A stretch of DNA of 64,000 nucleotides from Devosia sp. (lineage in GTDB: Bacteria > Pseudomonadota > Alphaproteobacteria > Rhizobiales > Devosiaceae). The notes below the pieces were generated by a model. It did no database searches. It saw only the letters and a list, made by a program, of their open reading frames with translations, and was not told the origin of the DNA. The stretch spans positions 1-64,000 of the forward strand of contig NZ_JAQGJM010000013.1 in the NCBI RefSeq assembly GCF_028290625.1. Direction: 5' to 3'. Positions 30,813-39,435 of this stretch are shown here, one piece after another. The number at the start of each line of letters is the position of its first letter. Position 1 is the first letter of the stretch. The position numbers were made by a program, and so were the translations under genes.

Positions 30813-31787
30813 TTAGGCGGAAATCCTACCCGTGGCCCAGATCAGGGCCTCGGTCACGAGGGCGGCGAAACGGGGGGCATCGGCCTGCATGGCCACGCCG
30901 ACATTCTTGACGCGCTGGTCATGCGCCGGATCCTGCGGGCGCAGGTCGATCAGCGTCTGCCCATAGGTCTCGGCATCGCCGACGATCACGTCGCCCGGCA
31001 ATTGCGCCATGGCAAACAGGCTCGGATCGATCAGATAAGCGATGGTGCAGGGATCGTGCAGCGGCGCGCCTGGCTTGTCGGCCCCGGCGAAGCGGTAATA
31101 GGTGCCGCAATAGAAATCCATGATATCGGCCACCACGTTCGCGTCCGGACGGGCCGCGCGGACGGCGGCGACATCCTGCCGCCGCAGCAGCGTCTGGTGG
31201 GTAGCGTTGAGGCCGAACATCACGAGCTTGACGCCCGAGCGGAACACGATGCGCGCGGCCTCGGCGTCGGCCCAGATATTGAATTCGGCGGCCGGAGTGA
31301 CATTGCCCTCGCCCGCCGAGCCGCCCATGAACACGATCTGCTTGATCTTGGTTGCAAGGTCGGGCCGCAATGCCAGAACCAGAGCTAGGTTGGTCATCGG
31401 GCCGATGACCACCACGGTGATCTCCCCCGGATTTGCGTCGACGATGCGAATGATCGCGTCGACCGCATGCCCCTTCTCCGCCTGGCGATCGGTCTGCGGC
31501 AGGTCGACGCCGACGCTATCCAGCCCGCTCGGGCCGTGGAATGCCGCCGGGAATTCATAGCGATGCAGCAGCGGCTGCACGGCGCCGCGATAGACCGGGA
31601 TGTCCAGGCCGAACGCTGCGACGATGCGCAGCGCATTATTGGTGGTGTTGTCGAGCGAGGCATTGCCGCACACCGTGGTGATGGCTTCGACCTGGATACT
31701 GTCATGCCAGGCGGCCAGCAGGATGGCGGCCATATCGTCATGGCCGGGATCGCAATCGATGATCACGCGATGGGAAGGATTGGACAC
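30813..31787 (-). CDS. Nucleoside hydrolase (inosine/uridine-preferring type)
   Basis: The protein of about 324 residues hydrolyses N-glycosidic bonds of ribonucleosides. The calcium-binding motif is VIIDCDPGHDDMAA; further family marks are VVIGPMTNLALVLAL, VFMGGSAGEGNVTPAAEFNIWADAEAA and the active-site histidine in LHDPCTIAYLID. I place the start at the GTG at 31787. A TTG at 31817 is possible but overlaps a perfect palindrome that looks like a regulator site. It is first in the importer 2 operon and diverges from a GcvA-like LysR gene, so import and cleavage of a nucleoside or a related N-glycoside is a reasonable inference. Confidence 0.9.
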   Translation of the reverse strand: MSNPSHRVIIDCDPGHDDMAAILLAAWHDSIQVEAITTVCGNASLDNTTNNALRIVAAFGLDIPVYRGAVQPLLHRYEFPAAFHGPSGLDSVGVDLPQTDRQAEKGHAVDAIIRIVDANPGEITVVVIGPMTNLALVLALRPDLATKIKQIVFMGGSAGEGNVTPAAEFNIWADAEAARIVFRSGVKLVMFGLNATHQTLLRRQDVAAVRAARPDANVVADIMDFYCGTYYRFAGADKPGAPLHDPCTIAYLIDPSLFAMAQLPGDVIVGDAETYGQTLIDLRPQDPAHDQRVKNVGVAMQADAPRFAALVTEALIWATGRISA

Positions 31788-31806
31788 GCCGCTGCACTCG
31801 CACTGA

Positions 31807-31819
31807 TATTGTTTCAATA
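31807..31819. promoter_or_regulatory. Candidate LysR-type operator (T-N11-A palindrome)
   Basis: TATTGTTTCAATA is a perfect 13-base palindrome with the T-N11-A layout of LysR boxes. It lies between the nucleoside hydrolase operon and the divergent LysR gene, 20 bases upstream of the chosen hydrolase start. It is probably bound by the product of the gene at 31960. Confidence 0.55.
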
Positions 31820-31959
31820 AGCTGCATCATGACAGCGATCACACGCGCCGAGAAAAACCCGGCCAACGCGCATCCAGTGCCCCGCAGACAAAGGAAATCC
31901 TAGGCTGGACCCGTTCCGGACAACAGCATACTATTGCTCTGTTCAGTTGACTTTTCCTG

Positions 31960-32850
31960 ATGGATCGCCCGATGCTGCATCTGCTCAATGCCTTGCGGGC
32001 CTTCGAGGTCGCGGCCCGCCTTGGCAGCGTGCGCAAGGCCGCCGAGGAACTGCGCGTCTCCAATGGCGCCGTCAGCCGGCATATCAAGAATCTGGAACAG
32101 GAATTCGGCATCGCGCTGTTTGAGCGCGGCAACCGGTCGATGAAGCTGACGCCGGCGGCCGCCACTTTCGCCGCGACCGTCACCGAGGCCTTCGCGTCGA
32201 TCACCCGCGGCACCGAGCACCTGCACACGACCCACAGCCAGGCGACCATCATGCTGACCGCGCCCGACACTTTTCTGCTGCGCTGGCTGGTGCCCCGCTT
32301 GCAAAGTCTGGAAGCCGCTTTAGGCGGAATGTCGGTGCGCCTGACCACCTGGACGCGCGAGATCAATCCCGCCGACCGTTCCATCGATGTCTATGTCGGG
32401 GTGGGCCCGCTACTCAATATTCCGGGCATGACGGTCGCCGCCGTAGCGCCTGAAACCTTCGGCCCCGTGGTCAGCCCCATGCTGGTGCGCGACCGCGAGC
32501 CGACCCCCGAATTCCTCTGGAGCCTGCCCCGGCTCGACATTCGCTGGCCGCCCGATATGTGGACCAACTGGTCCCGCGAGGCCGGCGTCACCCTGCCACC
32601 GCGCGAAACCATCTGGTACGACGCGCTCTCCTTCAGCGTGCAGGCCGCCGAAGCCGGGCTTGGGGTCGCCATCGGCCCCGGCCCTGCCGTCTGGGATGCG
32701 CTCGAACAGGGCAGGCTGATTGCGCCGCTGGGCATGACCACGCGGCAAGGTAGCTGGTTCCTCGCCTGGCGCGACGATCGCTCCAGCCGCACCATGCACA
32801 TCATTCGCCGCTGGTTCGAACAGCAGATGACCGGCGAACTGCGGCCCTAA
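31960..32850 (+). CDS. LysR-family regulator, GcvA-like
   Basis: The 296-residue protein has a LysR winged helix at residues about 8-65 (LRAFEVAARLGSVRKAAEEL, then VSNGAVSRHIKNLEQEFGI). The order LNALRAFEVAARLGS is typical of the GcvA-like branch. The effector domain includes TAPDTFLLRWLVPRL and the ending GSWFLAWRDDRS. It diverges from the nucleoside hydrolase/importer 2 operon, its likely target. The 3' end is followed by a palindromic repeat that may also stop transcription. Confidence 0.9.
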   Translation: MDRPMLHLLNALRAFEVAARLGSVRKAAEELRVSNGAVSRHIKNLEQEFGIALFERGNRSMKLTPAAATFAATVTEAFASITRGTEHLHTTHSQATIMLTAPDTFLLRWLVPRLQSLEAALGGMSVRLTTWTREINPADRSIDVYVGVGPLLNIPGMTVAAVAPETFGPVVSPMLVRDREPTPEFLWSLPRLDIRWPPDMWTNWSREAGVTLPPRETIWYDALSFSVQAAEAGLGVAIGPGPAVWDALEQGRLIAPLGMTTRQGSWFLAWRDDRSSRTMHIIRRWFEQQMTGELRP

Positions 32851-32876
32851 CGCCGCCCTCATAGCTCCTCCACGGA

Positions 32877-32954
32877 GTCATTTCCCGCGCAGGCGGGAAC
32901 CTCCGTTTTCTTTGTCGGTCGCTCAACAGAGGTTCCCGCCTGCGCGGGAATGAC
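32877..32954. repeat. Palindromic intergenic repeat, family C
   Basis: Two arms (32877-32903 and 32929-32954) are inverted copies of GTCATTCCCGCGCAGGCGGG plus AACCTC, with one extra T in the left arm, around a 25-base loop. It lies between convergent genes and could act as a transcription stop. It has the arm-loop-arm build of the other repeats in this window but a different sequence. Confidence 0.85.
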
Positions 32955-32985
32955 CCGGTGGGGAGGATTTGATGGCAAATGTCGT

Positions 32986-33192
32986 CTAGCTCTCTGCCGC
33001 ATAAGCCGACAGCAACCAGGCAACGAGGCCCGATCGCACCAGCAGCTCGCTTGGCGGCGCTGCTGCCGATGGCGTAAACCCATGCCGCCGCAGCGCCGCG
33101 TCCATAGCCATCGCCCGGTTCTGGGGGTTGACCACCGCCAGCGTGCGATCGGCAATTTCTGTGGCCAGGGTCTTGGACATGCGTTTTGCCAT
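32986..33192 (-). CDS. Small protein of unknown function (68 aa)
   Basis: The reading frame encodes MAKRMSKTLATEIADRT and ends LVRSGLVAWLLSAYAAES. The ATG at 33192 has CCGGAG eight bases upstream, which supports translation; the frame also extends further upstream without family similarity. Features are a Lys/Arg-rich start, a middle with NRAMAMDAALRRHGF and a short hydrophobic end. I do not recognise it. It lies alone between a repeat and the divergent dcp-like gene. Confidence 0.6.
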   Translation of the reverse strand: MAKRMSKTLATEIADRTLAVVNPQNRAMAMDAALRRHGFTPSAAAPPSELLVRSGLVAWLLSAYAAES

Positions 33193-33287
33193 GAAATATC
33201 TCCGGACACCTTTTAGCCTAGGCTCCTGCGATTTCTGCGCTAATTTGATGCGCGCCGTCGTCGGAAATGCACTCAAGCAGGACGCCC

Positions 33288-35333
33288 ATGAATAACCCAT
33301 TGCTGACCGCCTGGACCACACCCTTCGAGGCACCGCCCTTCGCCGAGATTGCGACGGAGCATTTCGAGCCCGCATATCTCGCGGCCCTCGGCGCGCACCG
33401 GCAAGAAATCGCCACCATCGCGGCTTACCCGGCGACACCCGATTTCGACAATACGATCGCCGCGCTGGAGCGCAGCGGCGCCTTGCTCAAGCGCGTCGAC
33501 ATGGTGTTCTCCCAACTTGCTTCGGCCAATACCAATGAGGCGCTGCAAGCCGTCGAGCGGCAAATTTCTCCGCTGCTGGCGCGCCATTGGAACGCGATCT
33601 ATCTCGATGCGGCGCTGTTCGCGCGGGTGGACGCGCTCTACCAAACGCGCGCGGACCTCGGCCTTGCGCCGCCCGAGGCCCTCCGCGTCCTTGAGCGCTA
33701 TCACCTCGATTTCGTCCGCGCCGGCGCCAACCTGACTGAAGGCGACCGCGCCCGCTTTGGCGAGATCGTCGAACGCCTTGCAGTGCTCGGCACCCAGTTC
33801 GGCCAGAACGTGCTGGCCGACGAACAGGGCACAATCTTCGCTCTGTCCGAGGCCGAAACGGACGGCCTGCCCGACTTTGCCCGCGTCGCCGCCGCCGGGA
33901 CCGCCAAGGACCGCTCCGTCAACGCCCCCTATGCCGTCACCACCTCGCGTTCCAGCGTCGAGCCCGTGCTGCATTTCGCCCGCGACCGCAGCGTGCGCGA
34001 AAAAGTCTGGTGCGCCTTCGTCAAGCGCGGCGCCAATGGCAATGAGAACGACAACAGCGCCGTCCTCGCCGAAATCCTGCGCCTGCGCAGCGAACTGTCG
34101 CAATTGCTGGGCTATCCCAGCTATGCCCATTTCAAGCTGGCCGACAGCATGGCCAAGACCCCTGACACCGCCCGCGACCTGCTCGAACAGGTCTGGGAAC
34201 CCGGCCGCCAGCGCGCCATGGAGGATCGCCAGGCGCTGCAGCAATTGATCACCGATGAGGGTGGCGATTTCGCGCTCGAGGCCTGGGACTGGCGCTATTA
34301 CGCCGAACAGCTCCGCCTCGCCCGCTACGATTTCGACGAGACTGAAATCAAGCCTTATCTCGAACTCGACCGCGTCATCGAAGCCGCCATGTACACGGCC
34401 GGCCGCCTGTTTGGCCTGACCTTCGAGCCCCGCACCGATATCCCGGTCTATCATGACGACGTGCGCACCTGGGTGGCGTTGCGCGACGGCCACCAGGTCG
34501 GCGTGTTCTACGGCGACTTCTTCGCCCGCCCCAGCAAGCGCAGCGGCGCCTGGATGACCTCGTTCCGCGACCAGGAAAAGCTGGACGGCGCGGTGCTGCC
34601 GCTCATCGTCAACACCTGCAATTTCCTCAAGCCGCCGGCCGGCGAGCCCGCCTTGCTATCGCTCGACGAGGCCCGCACCGTGTTCCACGAATTCGGCCAC
34701 GGCCTGCATGGCCTCCTGTCGGATGTGACCTATCCGCGCATTTCCGGCACCAGCGTGGTGCGCGACTTCGTCGAGCTGCCCTCCCAGCTCTACGAGCACT
34801 GGCTGGAACAGAAGCCAGTGCTGGAACGGCTGGTGCATTACCGCACCGCCGAGCCCATTCCGCAGGACCTGATCGAGCGCATGAAACTGGCCCGCCAGGC
34901 CAATACCGGCTTCGAAACGGTGGAGTTCGTCTCCTCTGCCATCCTCGACATGGACTATCACTCGGACCCTGCTGCGGGCGAGATGAGCGTCAACGCCTTG
35001 GAACACCGCACGCTGGAGCGCATCGGCATGCCCCGCGAAATCGCGCTACGGCACGCCAGCACACATTTCCTGCACCTGTTCACCGGTGACGGCTATGCGG
35101 CCGGCTACTACAGCTACCTGTGGTCCGAAGTGCTCGACGCCGATGGCTTCGAAGCCTTCGCGGAAACCGGCGACCCCTTCGATCCAGCAACCGCCGAGCG
35201 GCTGTTCAAATACATCTACTCCGCCGGCGGCTCGCGCGAGTATGCCGAGGCCTACCGCCTGTTCCGCGGCCGCGATCCACAGATTGCAGCGCTGCTGGCC
35301 AAGCGTGGCTTTGCGGTTCCGGTCCCATCCTAA
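33288..35333 (+). CDS. dcp: M3 family metallopeptidase, Dcp/oligopeptidase A type
   Basis: A 681-residue zinc peptidase of family M3A. The active site is VFHEFGHGLHGLLSD, with the third ligand in the following GTSVVRDFVELPSQLYEHW segment, both typical of peptidyl-dipeptidase Dcp and oligopeptidase A. The N-terminus (LLTAWTTPFEAPPFAEI) and the region FYGDFFARPSKRSGAWM also match. No signal peptide is present, so it should act on cytoplasmic peptides, perhaps those released after uptake or proteolysis. The ATG at 33288 has AGCAGGA upstream and is preferred over the in-frame start at 33267. Whether it is a Dcp or an OpdA in specificity cannot be told. Confidence 0.93.
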   Translation: MNNPLLTAWTTPFEAPPFAEIATEHFEPAYLAALGAHRQEIATIAAYPATPDFDNTIAALERSGALLKRVDMVFSQLASANTNEALQAVERQISPLLARHWNAIYLDAALFARVDALYQTRADLGLAPPEALRVLERYHLDFVRAGANLTEGDRARFGEIVERLAVLGTQFGQNVLADEQGTIFALSEAETDGLPDFARVAAAGTAKDRSVNAPYAVTTSRSSVEPVLHFARDRSVREKVWCAFVKRGANGNENDNSAVLAEILRLRSELSQLLGYPSYAHFKLADSMAKTPDTARDLLEQVWEPGRQRAMEDRQALQQLITDEGGDFALEAWDWRYYAEQLRLARYDFDETEIKPYLELDRVIEAAMYTAGRLFGLTFEPRTDIPVYHDDVRTWVALRDGHQVGVFYGDFFARPSKRSGAWMTSFRDQEKLDGAVLPLIVNTCNFLKPPAGEPALLSLDEARTVFHEFGHGLHGLLSDVTYPRISGTSVVRDFVELPSQLYEHWLEQKPVLERLVHYRTAEPIPQDLIERMKLARQANTGFETVEFVSSAILDMDYHSDPAAGEMSVNALEHRTLERIGMPREIALRHASTHFLHLFTGDGYAAGYYSYLWSEVLDADGFEAFAETGDPFDPATAERLFKYIYSAGGSREYAEAYRLFRGRDPQIAALLAKRGFAVPVPS

Positions 35334-35552
35334 CGGCTCCCCGTCGTCTACATTCACTGCGCATTCATCATTGCGGCCATAAAACTTCGCGCAGGTCCCA
35401 AGTTGCAGCGCCGCCACAAAGATCGCTCACAACATTGCGAGCGATTGCGCCCGTTAAGATTTGCGGAGTATTGATTTTTTCATGCGGAACGACTGGTCGG
35501 AGCCCCTGATTCTGGCCTGATCCGAGCCCGCGACAGCGCCGCCGGAGTTCGC

Positions 35553-37247
35553 ATGAACAAGCTTATGGTCTGCCTTTTCGCCGCTCTCGTCGGTGCCGGC
35601 ACCGCTCTGCCGGCAATGGCGCAGGACGCGGCGACAGCGCTACCCACCCGAGTGGTGATCGCTCCGGCCCAGAGCGAGCTGGCCCGCATCATCAAGACCG
35701 GCCTGGCGGCCGCCTATTACGGCGCCCCCAAGGGCAGCACGGCCTATAACGAGGCCCAGAAACTCTACTTCTTTTACGGCGAACGCCATTTCGAGCCACT
35801 GTGGCTGGAACAGGCCGCCCACGGCGACGTGGCTTTTTCCGCCTCGGCCCAGAAAATTCTCAAACTGTTCCTGGCCGCCGGCAGCGAAGGCCTGCGCCCC
35901 GGCGATTATCTGACGCCCGATCTCGATGTCGCCGGCGCCAAGGGCGACCCGCTCAAGATGGCAGCGCTCGAAACCGCCTTCTCTGGCGCCACCATGCGCT
36001 ATGCCAGCAATATCTATACCGGCCGCATCCGCCCGCTCTCGCTGTCGGAAAACCTGGATATCCAGCCCAAGCTGCTCGACCAGTCGGCATTGATGATGCA
36101 GCTCGCCTCGAGCGCCGATCCCGTCGCCGTGCTCAACGCGCTGGAGCCGACGCATCCCGAATTCCTCGCCCTCAAGGCGGCCCTGGCCAATTTCGACGAT
36201 GGCAGCGTCGACCAACCCGTCCACATCGCCGATGGCAAGACGCTCAAGCCCGGCATGAGCGACGACCGCGTCCCGCTGCTGCGCGAGCGCCTCGAGCTGC
36301 CCGCTGTGGCCGACACGACCTATGACGACGCGCTGATCGAGGCCATCAAGACCTTCCAGGGCAGCCTGGGCCTGACCACCGATGGCATCATGGGCCCGGC
36401 TACCGTCGCTGCGCTCAATGGCGGCACGGCCATCACCCGCAACGACATCCTGGCCAATATGGAACGCTGGCGCTGGATGCCGCGCGACCTCGGGGCCTTC
36501 AACGTCTTCGTCAACCTGCCCGAATATCGCCTCGCCATCTACCGCGACGGTGCCGAGGTCTACACGACGCGCGTCGTCATCGGCGCCACTGCGCACCAGA
36601 CGCCGATTTTCTCCAATGCGATCCAGCACATCGTCGTCAATCCATACTGGAACGTCCCGGCCTCGATCGTGCGCAACGAAATCGCGCCCAAGACCCGCGC
36701 CAATCCGGGCTATATCGCCGGCCAGAACATGGAACTGCTCTATGGCGGCAAGGTCGTCAGCGCGTCCTCAATCGACTGGTCGGCGGTGGGCGGCAGCTTC
36801 CCGTTCAGCGTGCGCCAGCGCCCCGGCGCCGGCAATGCCTTGGGCCAGATCAAGTTCCTGTTCCCCAACAAGCACGACGTCTACCTGCACGACACGCCGT
36901 CCAAGTCGCTGTTCGCCCGTGACTACCGCGCCTATAGCCATGGCTGCGTGCGCGTACAGAACCCGATGGAATTCGCCGACGCCCTGCTGGCCAACGAAAC
37001 CACGATCAGCCGCGCCTCGCTCGAAGCCATGTTCGGCACCAGCGAGCGGTGGGTAAATCCCGAACACCAGATTCCGGTGCACCTGGCCTATTTCACCCTG
37101 CGCGTGCAGCCCGACGGCAGCATCCGCTCCTTCGGCGACGTCTATGGCCACAACGCCAGGCTGATCGAAGCGATGGGCCTGAACGCCCCTGACGTTGCCC
37201 CCGCCGCCGCTCCCGTATCGGTCGAAGACGGCGCGCTGTCTCCCTGA
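35553..37247 (+). CDS. L,D-transpeptidase, YcbB (LdtD)-like
   Basis: The 564-residue protein has a Sec signal (KLMVCLFAALVGAGTALPAMAQ) and acts in the periplasm, where it makes 3-3 cross-links in peptidoglycan. Order of parts: an N-terminal YcbB scaffold, a peptidoglycan-binding domain near residues 230-290 (GLTTDGIMGPATVAALN), then the YkuD catalytic domain with HDTPSKSLFARDYRAYSHGCVRVQNP in pieces: the active cysteine, about residue 465, is in SHGCVRVQNP. The next gene encodes a YcbK/MepK-like enzyme, the same pairing as ycbB-ycbK in Escherichia coli. Length is near the usual 550-620. Confidence 0.93.
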   Translation: MNKLMVCLFAALVGAGTALPAMAQDAATALPTRVVIAPAQSELARIIKTGLAAAYYGAPKGSTAYNEAQKLYFFYGERHFEPLWLEQAAHGDVAFSASAQKILKLFLAAGSEGLRPGDYLTPDLDVAGAKGDPLKMAALETAFSGATMRYASNIYTGRIRPLSLSENLDIQPKLLDQSALMMQLASSADPVAVLNALEPTHPEFLALKAALANFDDGSVDQPVHIADGKTLKPGMSDDRVPLLRERLELPAVADTTYDDALIEAIKTFQGSLGLTTDGIMGPATVAALNGGTAITRNDILANMERWRWMPRDLGAFNVFVNLPEYRLAIYRDGAEVYTTRVVIGATAHQTPIFSNAIQHIVVNPYWNVPASIVRNEIAPKTRANPGYIAGQNMELLYGGKVVSASSIDWSAVGGSFPFSVRQRPGAGNALGQIKFLFPNKHDVYLHDTPSKSLFARDYRAYSHGCVRVQNPMEFADALLANETTISRASLEAMFGTSERWVNPEHQIPVHLAYFTLRVQPDGSIRSFGDVYGHNARLIEAMGLNAPDVAPAAAPVSVEDGALSP

Positions 37248-37644
37248 TCTGCTGGTTATCGCGGCAGCTGCGATCGATAGCCGCTGATTTGTTGACTGCT
37301 ACCTCGCCACACCCACCGGCCTTCCCGCGGACTTGATCCGCGGGCCTTTCGCCGCTTGTGCTAGGTTGAGAGTGGCCCGCGGATCAAGTCCGCGGGAAGG
37401 CCGAGTTTGGGGCCAGTTTCATTGCCCACGCCACAGCGTCCAGCGTCGCCCCACACCCCGTTAACCCCTGCTTCACACTTTCGCCTTGGTTCAGCCAGTT
37501 TTTGCCAGTAAAAATGCAACTGTGAGGGGTCCAGTTACACGCCCTTGCGGTCTCGTTAGCGTTAATAAGTTCTACGCGACTTTCCGCTAAAATCAGACCA
37601 CAGTGCAGTGACCGGGCAGAGTACAGCGTGACGGGGACAGCTTC
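37248..37644. other. Intergenic region between the L,D-transpeptidase and YcbK-like genes
   Basis: This 397-base gap holds the family A palindromic repeat at 37318-37402 and an AT-richer stretch after about 37540 that probably carries the promoter of the YcbK-like gene. I found no convincing -35/-10 pair, no open frame with a ribosome site and no RNA gene. Confidence 0.6.
37318..37402 (+). repeat. Palindromic intergenic repeat, family A copy 1
   Basis: Perfect 29-base inverted arms (37318-37346 and 37374-37402) begin GGCCTTCCCGCGGACTTGAT and flank a 27-base loop containing GCCGCTTGTGC. A second copy in the opposite orientation is at 41398-41476, with the same loop length and the same 11-base loop core. 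This marks it as a dispersed element rather than a chance hairpin. Confidence 0.9.
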
Positions 37645-39291
37645 TTGATACGCAACCATCTCCTGCGGCTCGTCTTGAGCGCGCTTATGAGCATTACTAT
37701 GCTGCTGCCGTCCCTGACGGTTCCAGCCAGTGCAGCCAACGAGCGCAGCCTTTACCTCTATTATACCCACACCGGCGAAACCGCTCGCATCGTGTTCAAG
37801 CGCAATGGGCAATATGTCCAGGCGGGCCTGAACCAGCTCAATCAGATGCTGCGCGACTGGCGCCATAACGAACCTGCCAAGATGGACCCGGCTTTGTTCG
37901 ACCTGGTCTGGGAAGTCTACCAGGAAGTGGGCGGCACCCAGCCCATCAACGTGGTCTCGGCCTATCGTAATCCCGCCACCAATGCGTCGCTGCGCGCTGT
38001 CGCCGGCTCTGGCGTCGCCGAAAATTCGCAGCATATGCGCGGCAAAGCGATGGATTTTTTCATTCCCGGCATTTCGCTGACCAAGCTGCGCGCCGCCGGC
38101 ATGCGCCACCAGGTCGGCGGCGTCGGCTATTATCCGACCTCCGGCAGCCCCTTCGTGCATCTCGATACCGGCAATGTGCGTGCCTGGCCGCGCATGACCA
38201 AGGCGCAGCTGCAGCAGATCTTCCCGGACGGCAAGACGCTGCATGTGCCCACCGACGGCAAGCCGCTGTCGCAGGCCGGCCGCCAATATGCCCAGGCGCA
38301 ATGGCAACAGTGCCATCGGGTGCCGTGCAACGGCAACACGCGCTATGATGAAACCCAGATCGCCAGCAATGATGGCGGCTCGGGCCGGTCGCTAGCCGAT
38401 ATGTTCTTCGGCAAGGGCGAGCAGGCCCCGGCCGGTGCCCCGGCGCCCGTGCAGATGGCGTCCGCGGCTTCCACCGATATCGCCCCACCCATTCCCATGA
38501 TGCGCCCCGCTGCGCTTGGCGCGCCGACCCAGATGGCCGCCGTCGATCAGCCGCCGCTACCATTCTCGACCACCGGCAGCGCGCCGCTGGACGATGCCGA
38601 ACTGCTGACCGCCAGCGCCGCGCCGATTCCCGCGACCAAGTCGCAGGCTTTGCTGATGGCCACATCGGCAGCCCTGCCTGAAGGCAATCCGGAAACTGCC
38701 GTGACCGCGCTTGCGGCGCTGACCGCCCCCGTGCCGCAGCCGCGCCTGCAGATGAGCAATCCGACCGATGCCATGCTCACCGCCTATGCGCCCGTGCTGA
38801 CCCAGGACCCCGAGGCGCAGCGCGCCCTGCAGATGATCATCGAGCGTAGCACCACCGCCAGCGCGCGACCCAAGGCGCCGATCGCTGTGCTGCCACCGCT
38901 ACCGGGCACCGCCAATGGCCTGCATACCGCCTCGCTCGGCAGCCAGCCAGCCGTCAACGCGCTGATGGGCCTGTTCGGCAATGGCCGCGATACAACCAAG
39001 CAGCGACTTGCGCCCGCTGCAGCGGCCTTGAGCCCGCGTCCCGACGTCAATGCCATGCGCGACGTCGAGCTGATCGCCCCCGATCTTGAACATGTCGCCG
39101 AGGTATTCCTCACCCCGGTGGTCATGACCTCCGATCATTTCGCGGTCATCTTCGACCATGACGAGGCCGATTTCGATCCCACCACCGAAATGGGTCGCTA
39201 CGTCACCGTCATGGGCGCTGCCGGCGTTCCGGCGGAATTGAGCGCCACGCGCTTCCAGACCGGCCGCCCGCCGATCGTTGCGTTCAACTAG
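37645..39291 (+). CDS. YcbK/MepK-like murein endopeptidase (DUF882) with long C-terminal extension
   Basis: The 548-residue protein starts with a signal peptide (LLRLVLSALMSITMLLPSLTVPASA) and a DUF882/M15-like domain over residues about 35-195. The zinc site is built from NSQHMRGKAMDFF and GSPFVHLDTG, with VSAYRNPATN before it. In Escherichia coli, YcbK (MepK) cuts the 3-3 cross-links that YcbB-type transpeptidases make, and that enzyme is encoded just upstream here. Unlike the roughly 180-residue YcbK, this protein carries about 330 extra residues, rich in Ala and Pro, ending in a more ordered block (DHFAVIFDHDEADFDP). The start is a TTG with GGGGACAG upstream; no better codon was found. 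Confidence 0.85.
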   Translation: MIRNHLLRLVLSALMSITMLLPSLTVPASAANERSLYLYYTHTGETARIVFKRNGQYVQAGLNQLNQMLRDWRHNEPAKMDPALFDLVWEVYQEVGGTQPINVVSAYRNPATNASLRAVAGSGVAENSQHMRGKAMDFFIPGISLTKLRAAGMRHQVGGVGYYPTSGSPFVHLDTGNVRAWPRMTKAQLQQIFPDGKTLHVPTDGKPLSQAGRQYAQAQWQQCHRVPCNGNTRYDETQIASNDGGSGRSLADMFFGKGEQAPAGAPAPVQMASAASTDIAPPIPMMRPAALGAPTQMAAVDQPPLPFSTTGSAPLDDAELLTASAAPIPATKSQALLMATSAALPEGNPETAVTALAALTAPVPQPRLQMSNPTDAMLTAYAPVLTQDPEAQRALQMIIERSTTASARPKAPIAVLPPLPGTANGLHTASLGSQPAVNALMGLFGNGRDTTKQRLAPAAAALSPRPDVNAMRDVELIAPDLEHVAEVFLTPVVMTSDHFAVIFDHDEADFDPTTEMGRYVTVMGAAGVPAELSATRFQTGRPPIVAFN

Positions 39292-39435
39292 ACGCGACGG
39301 CGCCGCCCCAATTCCAGCATGATCGCAACTTAGCGCTAGGCTGCGGCGTTTGGCGCATCAGGCTGTTACGGTTGCAAAGCCAAGGGCCTCGGCCTAAACC
39401 TCGCTTGTCACAATCCTTGGTAAAGGATCGCCCGC

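Noticed and set aside
31788..31817. TTG at 31817 as start of the nucleoside hydrolase
   Set aside because: It overlaps a perfect LysR-type palindrome and lacks a ribosome site; the GTG at 31787 still leaves the conserved DCDPGHDD motif intact. The choice is not certain.
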